From: a virus
Direction: 5' to 3' (one strand)
IMG/VR virus record: IMGVR_UViG_3300046011_004470
Location: 1 to 25,232 of that record
DNA: 25,232 nt
Positions 7,118 to 13,507 of this stretch are shown piece by piece; within the stretch, counting starts at the first letter, position 1, and each line of letters starts with the position of its first letter. Both the position numbers and the translations under genes were made by a program. A model generated the notes under the pieces. That model was not told where the DNA came from. It made no database searches and was given only the letters and a program-made list of their open reading frames with translations.

Positions 7118-8369
7118 GTCGTTCGCTGAATTGATGGCAGGAGTCGACAGGGGGCACGCTGCATTGCGTGCTGTCCCTGGCGCTCAAGCGATACCACCCG
7201 CGTTTCGGCAGATGCAAAAGAACATGTTGCCGGGTGAAATCCTCGACAAATACAGCGATATGGGGCTGTTCGGCAAGACGCCGAAAGGCGAACCTGTGCG
7301 GGCCACATTGGTGCCGTCCAGGGGGCGCGATATCAGTGATGTGAAAAGCGGAAGGCTTCCGTCGGAGGGACGCATACGGCTTGACCCCGAGAGCAGGGTG
7401 CCTAAAGATATATTCGAAGCTGCACAACTCCCCGATCGCAATGCGAGTCGCGGCGAGTACCCCAGGATTAGTTGGGAAGAGGACACCGGGATTGGGTCGG
7501 GTTACGGGATGCTTTCGCCTTTGCAAGACGCTATGCGCAGAGCACGCCGGGACCCGAATAGCAATCCCTCGATGCTGGACATCAACGCGATGTCGGTCAA
7601 GCCTTTCGTAGCTACGCCAGACCCCGACATTCATTGGTGGTCACAGGGTCCCAGCCGTGGTCGAATGCTCTACGGCGCACTTTATGACATGATCCGAGCT
7701 GGGGGCCATGGCAATGCGGCCAGAACGCTGACTGACATCAACACCGTCCGGCGATTAGGTAATGTGGCATCGCATTCAGCGGGGCATGGTGATTTGGGAT
7801 TCATCGGACCGGTCAGCGAGTATCCCTCTCACCTCGCCGGACCCGGTAAACCCAGCTTTTCACCCCAATTGTTCAATCGTCCTCTCACCAACCGGCCAGG
7901 AGAAGAGACTTGGATGCGCACGACGATGGGACCGGATATAGCAGCACAGGCCATGGGTCTAAATCCGAAAGACCTGCTCAATATGACGCCCGAGCAGATT
8001 CGGGGTCTGTTGTACGCTCGCGAGGCGAATTTCGCGGCAGCGTCGGGTCCAAAGTCCGGATCGAGAGTGTCACCACTTCGGCTGGGCGACCCCAATGTGT
8101 CGATGTACGATAAAGCGGCGCTCGCCGATGTGGCGCAGAACGCTCGGACATACGGTCAAGACGAATTGGCCGACGCGTTTGGTCCGCATACCCTCGGGCG
8201 GCAGATGACCACGGAAGAACTGATGCTTCGCATAATGCGCAGGGGGGAGACACCGGAAGAGATCGTAGAAGACATGATGCTTCGCGGCAAAGAGGAGGGA
8301 TTCGATGTGCAAGACGCCATTCGTGGACGGTATATGAAGGGAGGACTAGTTGCAGCACTCCAAAGTTGA
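7074..8369 (+). CDS. Unrecognised 431-residue protein, possibly virion-associated
   Basis: The gene starts within the HDAC-like gene (44-base overlap) after a GAGG Shine-Dalgarno at 7064-7067. The protein is soluble-looking, Pro/Gly/Arg-rich, with no membrane segment or clear enzyme motif. Noticeable segments are HWWSQGPSRGRMLYGALYDMIRAGG near 190, a helical region with two MxxRG(E/K)E-type repeats near the end, and a C-terminal YMKGGLV. This last piece resembles the QAGG(K/R)V motifs of the 578-residue protein between terminase and portal, hinting that both belong to the same class of phage multi-domain or internal virion proteins. Function unknown; the coding call is firm from length and frame. 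Confidence 0.8.
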   Translation: MAPPLPLKFHPNAPKSFAELMAGVDRGHAALRAVPGAQAIPPAFRQMQKNMLPGEILDKYSDMGLFGKTPKGEPVRATLVPSRGRDISDVKSGRLPSEGRIRLDPESRVPKDIFEAAQLPDRNASRGEYPRISWEEDTGIGSGYGMLSPLQDAMRRARRDPNSNPSMLDINAMSVKPFVATPDPDIHWWSQGPSRGRMLYGALYDMIRAGGHGNAARTLTDINTVRRLGNVASHSAGHGDLGFIGPVSEYPSHLAGPGKPSFSPQLFNRPLTNRPGEETWMRTTMGPDIAAQAMGLNPKDLLNMTPEQIRGLLYAREANFAAASGPKSGSRVSPLRLGDPNVSMYDKAALADVAQNARTYGQDELADAFGPHTLGRQMTTEELMLRIMRRGETPEEIVEDMMLRGKEEGFDVQDAIRGRYMKGGLVAALQS

Positions 8370-8625
8370 TATAGAAGCAATCACTGATGAGCGTGGTCGC
8401 CAGTATGGGGATTTCACTCACCAGGGCATAATTGCGCAGGACTTGAAGGAGTACATGCGCGAGCAGGACGGCTGGCGGCGGCTCAAGAGCCACCAGAAGG
8501 AAGCGCTCGACATGATCGCGCACAAGATTTCGCGAATCCTGAACGGCAACCCCGAGCACCGGGATTCCTGGGTGGATATAGCGGGGTACGCCCAGATCGT
8601 GGCGGAGAGGATACTTGACAAGTAA
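8350..8625 (+). CDS. DUF6378-like phage protein (TTG start)
   Basis: A 91-residue all-helical protein. The pattern DERGRQYGDF near residue 13, the KEALDMIAHKISRI helix and the C-terminal HRDSWVDIAGYAQIV match the DUF6378 family, common in phages, whose function is unknown; its helices and D..DiagY pattern recall all-alpha NTP pyrophosphatases, but I cannot see a complete metal site. The TTG start at 8350 is chosen because of the strong GGGAGGA at 8339-8345; it overlaps the upstream gene by 20 bases. Its 3' end contains the -35 box of promoter module 3. Confidence 0.82.
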   Translation: MQHSKVDIEAITDERGRQYGDFTHQGIIAQDLKEYMREQDGWRRLKSHQKEALDMIAHKISRILNGNPEHRDSWVDIAGYAQIVAERILDK

Positions 8626-8643
8626 TTCCACCCGTGGTATAAT
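8615..8643 (+). promoter_or_regulatory. Early promoter module 3
   Basis: TTGACA at 8615-8620, 17-base spacer, TATAAT at 8638-8643 with extended -10 TGG. The leader has AACCAACCG-ATAGAGGACA before the ATG at 8678. Its -35 and spacer lie in the last codons and just after the stop of the upstream gene. The spacer ends CCACCCGTGG, a CCAC/GTGG inverted pair shared with other copies. Confidence 0.9.
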
Positions 8644-8677
8644 AAAGCTTTTCAACCAACCGATAGAGGACAACACA

Positions 8678-8980
8678 ATGGCTAAAGTAACTACTTCCGC
8701 GATCGTCGTCACTGCTGCGATCATCGACGAGCTTGCGGCGCTGCGCGAGCAGATCGCGTCGCTCGCCAAGCGTGAAAAGGAACTGGTCAAGGCGGTGCGC
8801 GAGGACTGCAACGGCGTGGACACTATCTACCGTGGCGTCAATTACGTGCTCAAGACCCGTCACATCTCCTCGGAGCGTCTGGATACAGTCGCCGCTCGCG
8901 AGGCGCTGGGTGAAGAGTGGTGCTCGACGCATACTAAGACCAGCGTGGCGATGAATATAGATACCACCGAGGTGCTGTAA
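8678..8980 (+). CDS. Small coiled-coil phage protein, unknown function
   Basis: A 100-residue protein. Residues 14-45 form a likely coiled coil (IIDELAALREQIASLAKREKEL), followed by a small domain with YRGVNYVLKTRHISSERLDTV and a C-terminal beta-like stretch. The ATG at 8678 follows the conserved ATAGAGGACA leader; an upstream in-frame TTG at 8615 would lie within the promoter and is rejected. It is first in a three-gene cassette and its stop overlaps the next start (TAATG). Function unknown. Confidence 0.85.
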   Translation: MAKVTTSAIVVTAAIIDELAALREQIASLAKREKELVKAVREDCNGVDTIYRGVNYVLKTRHISSERLDTVAAREALGEEWCSTHTKTSVAMNIDTTEVL

Positions 8981-9081
8981 TGCACCCGGTCAAGCTGACT
9001 AAAGCGCAAAAGGTGGAGCGAGTGGTTCTGCTGCTGGCTCTGATTGTTCTGGCTCTTGACGTTTTTGTATGGAGGCCCTGA
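8980..9081 (+). CDS. 33-residue single-pass membrane protein
   Basis: A very small gene starting in a TAATG overlap with the upstream stop, with GAGGTG 5-6 bases before it. The peptide has a charged N-terminus (K, K, K, E, R) followed by a hydrophobic stretch VVLLLALIVLALDVFV, a convincing single transmembrane helix, and ends WRP. Two bases separate its stop from the next start. Placement in an early cassette makes a host-membrane effector or superinfection function more likely than a holin, but this is speculation. Confidence 0.6.
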   Translation: MHPVKLTKAQKVERVVLLLALIVLALDVFVWRP

Positions 9082-9082
9082 A

Positions 9083-9283
9083 GTGAATGAATCCGAAAGA
9101 CAACTCGACCTTGCCCTCGGTGACGAGCGCAGCGAAAACGCTCGGCTGCGCGAGGAAAATGCCCGACTGCACGCCCTCGTCGGCGAATTCTCAAGGCGGC
9201 TGCTCGCCATCGAAAGACTGGCCAACGTGGCCTTTCACGCGTCTTACACCCCAGGCGATGAGTCGTCTGGTGAAACGGATTAA
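9083..9283 (+). CDS. 66-residue coiled-coil protein (GTG start)
   Basis: GTG at 9083 is chosen because GGAGG at 9071-9075 sits 7 bases before it; the longer in-frame ORF overlaps the membrane-protein gene without a Shine-Dalgarno. Residues 8-48 have heptad-like Leu/Arg/Glu spacing (SENARLREENARLHALV), a probable coiled coil. It might pair with the tiny membrane protein just upstream, in the way small two-component membrane systems do, but nothing proves it. No known family recognised. Confidence 0.68.
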   Translation: MNESERQLDLALGDERSENARLREENARLHALVGEFSRRLLAIERLANVAFHASYTPGDESSGETD

Positions 9284-9326
9284 GGCGCAAGAAATCGCTA
9301 ATGCGCCCGACGCGCCGTACTAATAC

Positions 9327-9355
9327 TTGACAGGGTATTGTACGAGTGTTATAAT
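9327..9355 (+). promoter_or_regulatory. Early promoter module 4 (DUF932 gene)
   Basis: TTGACA at 9327-9332, 17-base spacer, TATAAT at 9350-9355, extended -10 TGT. The leader contains AACCAACCG-ATAGAGGACA before the ATG at 9394. The CCAC/GTGG pair in the spacer is degenerate here (TAC/GTG), unlike modules 3, 6, 7 and 8. Confidence 0.9.
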
Positions 9356-9393
9356 TGAGACTTCAACAACCAACCGATAGAGGACACTGCAAA

Positions 9394-10371
9394 ATGGCTC
9401 ATCAACTGCACATCAATTCCGCTGGTAAGGCCGCAATGGCGTACGTGGGCGAGACTCCGTGGCACGGACTCGGACAAGCGCTGACGCCGGACGCGAACCT
9501 GGACGTCTGGACCCGGGAAGCTGGCTTCGATTGGGAGGTCAAGCGTGGTGCGATCGCCTACGAGGTGCGCGACGAGAACGATGCTCCGGTGCGGATGCAA
9601 ACGGTACCCAAGCGCTGGGCGCTGTATCGCTCCGACACGGGCGCACCGCTGTCGGTCATGTCGAGCAATTACCACATCACGCAGCCCCGGGATGTGATGG
9701 AGTTCTTCCGCGATCTGTGCGAGGTCGGTGGCTTCAAGATGGAGACTGCGGGTATGCTGCGCGAGGGCGCGACCTATTGGGCACTGGCCAAGGCCGACGA
9801 TTCATTCGATGTCGGTGGTGGTGATGTGGTGCTACCCTATCTGCTGCTGGCCACCTCGTGCGACGGCACACTGTCGAACGTAGCGCAGTTCACTACCACC
9901 CGCGTGGTGTGCAACAACACGCTCACCGTGGCGGTGGACAACAAGACCGGCCAGATCCGGGTGCCGCACAGCACGAAATTCGACCCGGTGCGATTCAAGA
10001 CCGAGTTGGGTCTGATCGGTGGCGCATGGGACCGGTTCAAGGGCGATGCGACGACGCTGAGCAAGCGCAAAGTGTCGAAAGAGGAAGCGGCCAAGTATTT
10101 CCTCGATGTATTCTACGGCGAAGACGAGGAGATCGACCCCAAGGCCAAGCGCCCGATGATCGAATTGGTCACCAAGATCTACTTGGACGGGATTGGGCAG
10201 CAGGTCAAGACCGCCACCGGCACCGCCTGGGGTCTGCTCAATGCCGTCACCCGGTTCGCTGATCACGAGCGCGGAGCCGCTTCGCGTGACACTCGCTTGC
10301 AATCGGCGTGGTTCGGTGCTGGTGCTCGACTGAAACGCGACGCCCTGCAAGCCGCGCTCGCCTTGGTATAA
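9394..10371 (+). CDS. DUF932 / phage-plasmid-like protein (TIGR03299 type)
   Basis: A 325-residue protein of the DUF932 family, widespread on phages and plasmids and of uncertain biochemical role. Typical features: the early TPWHGLGQ motif near residue 28, RWALYRSDTG, SVMSSNYHITQPRDVMEFF, LLLATSCDGTLSNVAQFTTTRVVCNNTL in the middle, and a C-terminal GTAWGLLNAVTRFADH. The ATG at 9394 follows the conserved ATAGAGGACA leader; an upstream in-frame start at 9355 lies in the -10 box. Full length for the family. It stands alone between promoter module 4 and the terminator at 10412. Homologues have been linked to plasmid or phage DNA maintenance only by context. Confidence 0.88.
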   Translation: MAHQLHINSAGKAAMAYVGETPWHGLGQALTPDANLDVWTREAGFDWEVKRGAIAYEVRDENDAPVRMQTVPKRWALYRSDTGAPLSVMSSNYHITQPRDVMEFFRDLCEVGGFKMETAGMLREGATYWALAKADDSFDVGGGDVVLPYLLLATSCDGTLSNVAQFTTTRVVCNNTLTVAVDNKTGQIRVPHSTKFDPVRFKTELGLIGGAWDRFKGDATTLSKRKVSKEEAAKYFLDVFYGEDEEIDPKAKRPMIELVTKIYLDGIGQQVKTATGTAWGLLNAVTRFADHERGAASRDTRLQSAWFGAGARLKRDALQAALALV

Positions 10372-10372
10372 T
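10345..10372 (+). promoter_or_regulatory. Extended -10 promoter-like site before a terminator
   Basis: TATAAT at 10367-10372 preceded by TGG, overlapping the DUF932 stop codon. The -35 is poor (CTGCAA at 10345-10350, spacer 16). A transcript starting near 10379 would form ACTGCG/CGCAGT (10378-10393) and reach the intrinsic terminator within about 65 bases, so the site may drive a short RNA or an attenuated leader. Confidence 0.45.
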
Positions 10373-10411
10373 AGGAGCACTGCGGCACCGCAGTTGCTGC
10401 AGTTGCCCTTA

Positions 10412-10442
10412 GGGAGGGCTCGAAAGGGTCCTCCCATTTTTT
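10412..10442 (+). terminator. Strong intrinsic terminator with GAAA tetraloop
   Basis: A 10-base-pair stem, GGGAGGGCTC (10412-10421) against GGGTCCTCCC (10426-10435) with a few G-U pairs, closes a GAAA loop and is followed by A and six T (10437-10442). It lies 41 bases after the DUF932 stop and 23 bases before the next ATG, and the T-run merges into a residual ...TTAACGCAGACATAGAGGACA leader. Confidence 0.9.
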
Positions 10443-10464
10443 AACGCAGACATAGAGGACAATC

Positions 10465-11199
10465 ATGCGAAAGATCAGGTGGTCGAACGCCGAGAAAGAA
10501 CTCGTTTTCAATTCGCTGGTGCACGAATTCAAGAGATTCCCGTCACTCAGTGATGAATCTGCGCTACGAAATGCGCAACTGCAGCTGCCCGAATCCCGGC
10601 GAGCGAAGATCAATTACCAGAGGCTCAAGACGTACGAATCCACGATAGAGAAGGCGAGAGGGCGAGCGAAAGAGTTGGCCAAGCCGTTACCGGAGCCCGC
10701 ACCACTACCGGAGCCCGCACCACTACCGGAGCCCGCTATGTCGTTGGAGACCACCATAGGCAAGGCTCTCGTCGCGCTGGTGGACCAGATATGCGCGATG
10801 GTGATCGAGCGCGTCGCGCAATCGCAAATCGAGGCTTCCGCATTCCGGGTGGACCGGGCTGAAGCGAAAGCGAACGTGCGGGAACGCGAGACCCTCGCGA
10901 CTGCGACCGAGGTACGCGACACACAGCGGGTTCTTATTGTCGGGTTGATGGGTGCGCAAATCGGCTACGTGCGCGACAGATACCGAGGTCGGCCTCTGGA
11001 ACCCGTTTTCATGACAGCGGACGAGGCGAAATCGCAATCTGTTAATCGGGGCTGTCCCATCGTGCTGATGACGAAATTCATATCGCACGCGGTGCAGACC
11101 AAGGCGCAACAGTCCTCGCAGCGGGTGTTGTATTGCAATGGGGGCGTGGACGAGTGCAGCAAGATAATCGACGACATCTTGAAGGGAGCGAAATCGTGA
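10465..11199 (+). CDS. Putative two-domain regulator with PLPEPA repeat linker
   Basis: A 244-residue protein. The N-terminus (RKIRWSNAEKELVFNSLVHEF) looks like a small helical, possibly DNA-binding domain of Myb/SANT-like character. A linker at about residues 73-91 has three PLPEPA repeats. After a helical segment, the C-terminal 90 residues start QRVLIVGLMGAQIGYVRDRY and continue with a beta-alpha pattern including KFISHAVQTKA, reminiscent of the DUF2325 Rossmann-like fold. ATG at 10465 follows ATAGAGGACA. Because the gene sits behind a terminator with no full promoter, its expression should depend on readthrough. The regulator role is inferred; the domain calls are weak. Confidence 0.75.
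   Translation: MRKIRWSNAEKELVFNSLVHEFKRFPSLSDESALRNAQLQLPESRRAKINYQRLKTYESTIEKARGRAKELAKPLPEPAPLPEPAPLPEPAMSLETTIGKALVALVDQICAMVIERVAQSQIEASAFRVDRAEAKANVRERETLATATEVRDTQRVLIVGLMGAQIGYVRDRYRGRPLEPVFMTADEAKSQSVNRGCPIVLMTKFISHAVQTKAQQSSQRVLYCNGGVDECSKIIDDILKGAKS
10684..10737 (+). repeat. Three tandem 18-base units encoding PLPEPA
   Basis: Units at 10684-10701, 10702-10719 and 10720-10737 differ at only two positions in the first unit and the last base of the third. They encode three PLPEPA repeats forming a stiff, acidic linker between two protein domains. Such in-frame repeats can change copy number by slippage or recombination. Confidence 0.95.
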
Positions 11200-11414
11200 G
11201 AGCTTTTAAACCACTGACAGACGCGGTGCGCACAATGGCGCGCAAGAAATCACTGGCCGAGACAATGGCGCAGGAGTTGTACGAGGCGCAATTCGCGAAG
11301 GTTCGAGCAGAAAGCGCGGTGGAGTACGCCGAGTCGATCGTGCGGTACAACGAACGCCGGATCGAAAGGCTGCAGCAGCGGATTCGCGAGGAGATGGCGC
11401 GAGGGGATACTTGA
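11196..11414 (+). CDS. 72-residue basic coiled-coil protein (GTG start)
   Basis: GTG at 11196 overlaps the upstream stop (GTGA) after a GAAGGGAG Shine-Dalgarno. The protein is almost entirely helical and rich in Arg, Glu and Ala (SAVEYAESIVRYNERRIERL), a likely coiled coil. Its stop codon lies inside the -35 box of promoter module 6. Translational coupling to the putative regulator suggests joint expression. No family recognised. Confidence 0.72.
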   Translation: MRAFKPLTDAVRTMARKKSLAETMAQELYEAQFAKVRAESAVEYAESIVRYNERRIERLQQRIREEMARGDT

Positions 11415-11439
11415 CAGGGTATTGCACCTGTGGTATAAT
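11411..11439 (+). promoter_or_regulatory. Early promoter module 6
   Basis: TTGACA at 11411-11416, 17-base spacer, TATAAT at 11434-11439, extended -10 TGG, leader ending AACCAACCG-ATAGAGGACA before ATG 11473. From the -10 box through the GGACA it is identical to module 7. Confidence 0.93.
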
Positions 11440-11472
11440 AAAGTCTTTTAACCAACCGATAGAGGACAGCAA

Positions 11473-11760
11473 ATGCAAGTGACCCAACGATACGCAGACC
11501 TGACCGACGCCCAACGGCGCGAAATCCGCATGTACGGCTGCACCGAGGCGCAGATGCGCGAGGCGGTCGAGGAGAGCCTGACTTTCCGGTTTTCGGGTCC
11601 GGCAATGTACGCCGCCAGCATTCTCTCGGACGCGCAGGAGATGATCGCGCACGACAACGCAGGTACGTATTCGTTCATGCAGGTCGAGGACGCACGCCAA
11701 GCGATCAATCGGGCGAAATGGATTCTGTTCACCTACGTCATGAAAGGAGACGCGAAATGA
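11473..11760 (+). CDS. 95-residue early protein, unknown function
   Basis: Starts right after the conserved leader. A helical protein: N-terminal DAQRREIRMYGCTEAQMREAV resembles a short helix-turn-helix-like segment, then FSGPAMYAASILSDAQEMIAH and VEDARQAINRAKWILF. The AMYAASILSDAQE...A...IN.AK pattern occurs in small phage proteins of unknown role. First gene of a three-gene cassette joined by ATGA and TGATG overlaps. Confidence 0.82.
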   Translation: MQVTQRYADLTDAQRREIRMYGCTEAQMREAVEESLTFRFSGPAMYAASILSDAQEMIAHDNAGTYSFMQVEDARQAINRAKWILFTYVMKGDAK

Positions 11761-11996
11761 ACCACGCGCAGCAACTGCAGCAAGCCGCGAGGCTGTGGCT
11801 CAATCCGAACCAGCGCGACGTCGCCGAAATCCGGCTGGACGACCTGTTGAATCCGACGGGCGAGGACGCGATTGTGTCGATCGACTCCTTGCGCGACGAC
11901 GAATACCTGTCGGGCGTGTCGGTGATCCAGGAATCGGGTGTCGAAACGCGCATCTGGCTTGGCGGTCCGATCGACCACATCCCGGGAGGGCAGTGA
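11757..11996 (+). CDS. 79-residue acidic early protein, unknown function
   Basis: ATG overlaps the upstream stop (ATGA) after AAAGGAGA. The protein has a helical N-terminal third and a beta-rich acidic remainder (SVIQESGVETRIWLGGPID). No known motif. The next gene starts in its stop codon (TGATG), so the cassette is coupled. Confidence 0.75.
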   Translation: MNHAQQLQQAARLWLNPNQRDVAEIRLDDLLNPTGEDAIVSIDSLRDDEYLSGVSVIQESGVETRIWLGGPIDHIPGGQ

Positions 11997-12205
11997 TGCA
12001 AAAGCGCAACTGGTTCAACACGCTGAACGACGCCCTTGAATCCGAGGGGCTACTCGAATCCTGGAAGCCGACGAATCCGCCACTCGAATACGGCGAAACC
12101 CGGCAGTGGGCCTGGGACGACGGCACCCGCTGGGGTCGGTGGGTGTCGATCTACCGGAACGAAAAGGGCAGGTACGAGCGCCCGGTGCACTACTCTCGGG
12201 GATAG
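11996..12205 (+). CDS. 69-residue Trp-rich early protein, unknown function
   Basis: ATG in the stop of the preceding gene (TGATG), with GGGAGGG upstream at 11984-11990. Seven-residue-scale Trp/Arg spacing (QWAWDDGTRWGRWVSIYR) gives a basic aromatic core of the kind seen in small inhibitor or nucleic-acid-binding proteins, without clear homology. It ends 4 bases before promoter module 7. Confidence 0.72.
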   Translation: MQKRNWFNTLNDALESEGLLESWKPTNPPLEYGETRQWAWDDGTRWGRWVSIYRNEKGRYERPVHYSRG

Positions 12206-12209
12206 GGGA

Positions 12210-12238
12210 TTGACAAATTGTCCCACCTGTGGTATAAT
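12210..12238 (+). promoter_or_regulatory. Early promoter module 7
   Basis: TTGACA at 12210-12215, 17-base spacer containing CCACCTGTGG, TATAAT at 12233-12238 with extended -10 TGG, then the conserved leader and GAGG before ATG 12274. Confidence 0.93.
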
Positions 12239-12273
12239 AAAGTCTTTTAACCAACCGATAGAGGACAAGCGAA

Positions 12274-12690
12274 ATGTACAAGACCTTCATCACCAAATCG
12301 AGCGCTGGCCACTACACCGTGACCATCAAGGACGAGCAGCGCAACGTGCTGTTCAAGCGCTATCTGATCGACAACCTTGTGTACGCTCGCGAGATAGCAG
12401 CTGAAATCCTGGCCGATTTGCAAGCTCGCGCCCGCGAGCCCCAGTCCGATTCGGAGTACGGCAAGCTGTCCGCTGCGAGCTACGAAATTGCAGACTACCG
12501 CCTGCGCTCGGAAGTACAAGACGTGTTGTGTTCAGCCGCTGACAACGCGACCGAGACGATGCAAGAGGTGAAAGACCGCACCTGGGAATCGGTTTTTATC
12601 AGCAGCCTGGGCAGCAATCTGTCTTTTTATCACGGCGGCTTGAAAGAGTCCGTCCGCGAGTGGTTTCGCACCAACGGCGTCACATGGTGA
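12274..12690 (+). CDS. 138-residue early protein, unknown function
   Basis: Single-gene cassette between promoter modules 7 and 8. The N-terminus looks like a small beta-hairpin unit (HYTVTIKDEQRNVLFKRYLI), followed by helices (YAREIAAEILADLQARA; SEVQDVLCSAADNATETMQEV). Acidic, no membrane segment, no enzyme motif. The promoter leader decides the ATG at 12274. Function unknown. Confidence 0.82.
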   Translation: MYKTFITKSSAGHYTVTIKDEQRNVLFKRYLIDNLVYAREIAAEILADLQARAREPQSDSEYGKLSAASYEIADYRLRSEVQDVLCSAADNATETMQEVKDRTWESVFISSLGSNLSFYHGGLKESVREWFRTNGVTW

Positions 12691-12702
12691 GCAGGGGGGT
12701 AC

Positions 12703-12731
12703 TTGACAGACTGTTGCACCCGTGGTATAAT
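12703..12731 (+). promoter_or_regulatory. Early promoter module 8
   Basis: TTGACA at 12703-12708, 17-base spacer, TATAAT at 12726-12731, extended -10 TGG, then AACCAACCG-ATAGAGGACA before ATG 12767. It is the last full module in the window and would drive the four-gene cassette ending with the nuclease. Confidence 0.93.
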
Positions 12732-12766
12732 AAAGCTTTTTAACCAACCGATAGAGGACACGCAAA

Positions 12767-13297
12767 ATGCAAATCGCAATCGACACCCGCACCGCTCACC
12801 AAGTCGAAATCGTCGCCGTCAAAGGCGGCTGGACCACCGTGCGCCAGATCGGACAGCGCAAAGAGTACAAGGTCCGCAATGGCCAGCTGTCGAAGATCAC
12901 CGAAGTGCAGTCTGAAATCCTGCGCGAGTACGTGCTCATTGACCGTGACGCGAGCGCAAAAGGCGACATCGTGCGCCCGGTGACCACCCGCAAGCCGATC
13001 GAAGAGCGCCTGAACGGTGTCGTGTACGCCGGGTACCTGCCGCAGTACAGCGCCTATACCACCGTGCGGGCCGACGGCACGAAAAAGCGCTCGATCGACA
13101 AGGGCGACAGCGTCGCCGAGCAGCTGCGCTCGCTGGAATTGCACAGCGTCTACAAGCTGGTGGCCCGCACGATGGGCGTGTCCAGCACGAACCTTCACGA
13201 GCGCTTCTGCCACCTCAATCCCGGCATGCAGCGCATGAACCTGGGCAACATGCTGCGCAAAGCGCTGCGCGAGCAGTCCGCAAAGGTGGCCGCGTGA
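12767..13297 (+). CDS. Phage protein with LNPGMQRMNLGN C-terminal domain
   Basis: A 176-residue protein. The N-terminal 50 residues are beta-like; the C-terminal half has YTTVRADGTKKRSIDKGDSVAEQLRSL then ARTMGV...HLNPGMQRMNLGNMLRKALRE. This second part is a recurrent phage domain (x-GDxVAxxLxx..., LNxGMxRMNLGNxLR) of unknown function, plausibly DNA-binding because of its helical, basic end. A shortened relative is found at the end of the gene at 13508. It overlaps the next gene by GTGA. Confidence 0.82.
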   Translation: MQIAIDTRTAHQVEIVAVKGGWTTVRQIGQRKEYKVRNGQLSKITEVQSEILREYVLIDRDASAKGDIVRPVTTRKPIEERLNGVVYAGYLPQYSAYTTVRADGTKKRSIDKGDSVAEQLRSLELHSVYKLVARTMGVSSTNLHERFCHLNPGMQRMNLGNMLRKALREQSAKVAA

Positions 13298-13500
13298 AGC
13301 GGGCTCGGGTCCGGGTGGCTGCGGCCACCCTGTCCGGCGAAATGCTGCTGGACGGTCAACGCTTCAAATTCCACGCGAACGTCGCCTATCCTCGGATCGA
13401 TGCGGAGTTCGCGAACCTGGACGACAACTCGACGCCCGTGGACCAGTGGGAAGCGCTGCGGGCGCTTGAGACCTTCATCGACGAACACTTGAGAGGATAA
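13294..13500 (+). CDS. 68-residue protein (GTG start), unknown function
   Basis: GTG overlaps the upstream stop (GTGA), with AAAGG before it. The basic N-terminus (KRARVRVAAATLSGEML) precedes a short acidic helical end (WEALRALETFIDEHL). No recognised family. The tight coupling and Shine-Dalgarno support it as real; seven bases separate it from the next gene. Confidence 0.65.
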   Translation: MKRARVRVAAATLSGEMLLDGQRFKFHANVAYPRIDAEFANLDDNSTPVDQWEALRALETFIDEHLRG

Positions 13501-13507
13501 GCGCGAA

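Noticed and set aside
9258-9323. A 21-codon frame (MSRLVKRIKAQ...) between the coiled-coil gene and promoter module 4
   Set aside because: It overlaps the upstream gene, has only a weak, badly spaced Shine-Dalgarno and no recognisable fold; too short to support.
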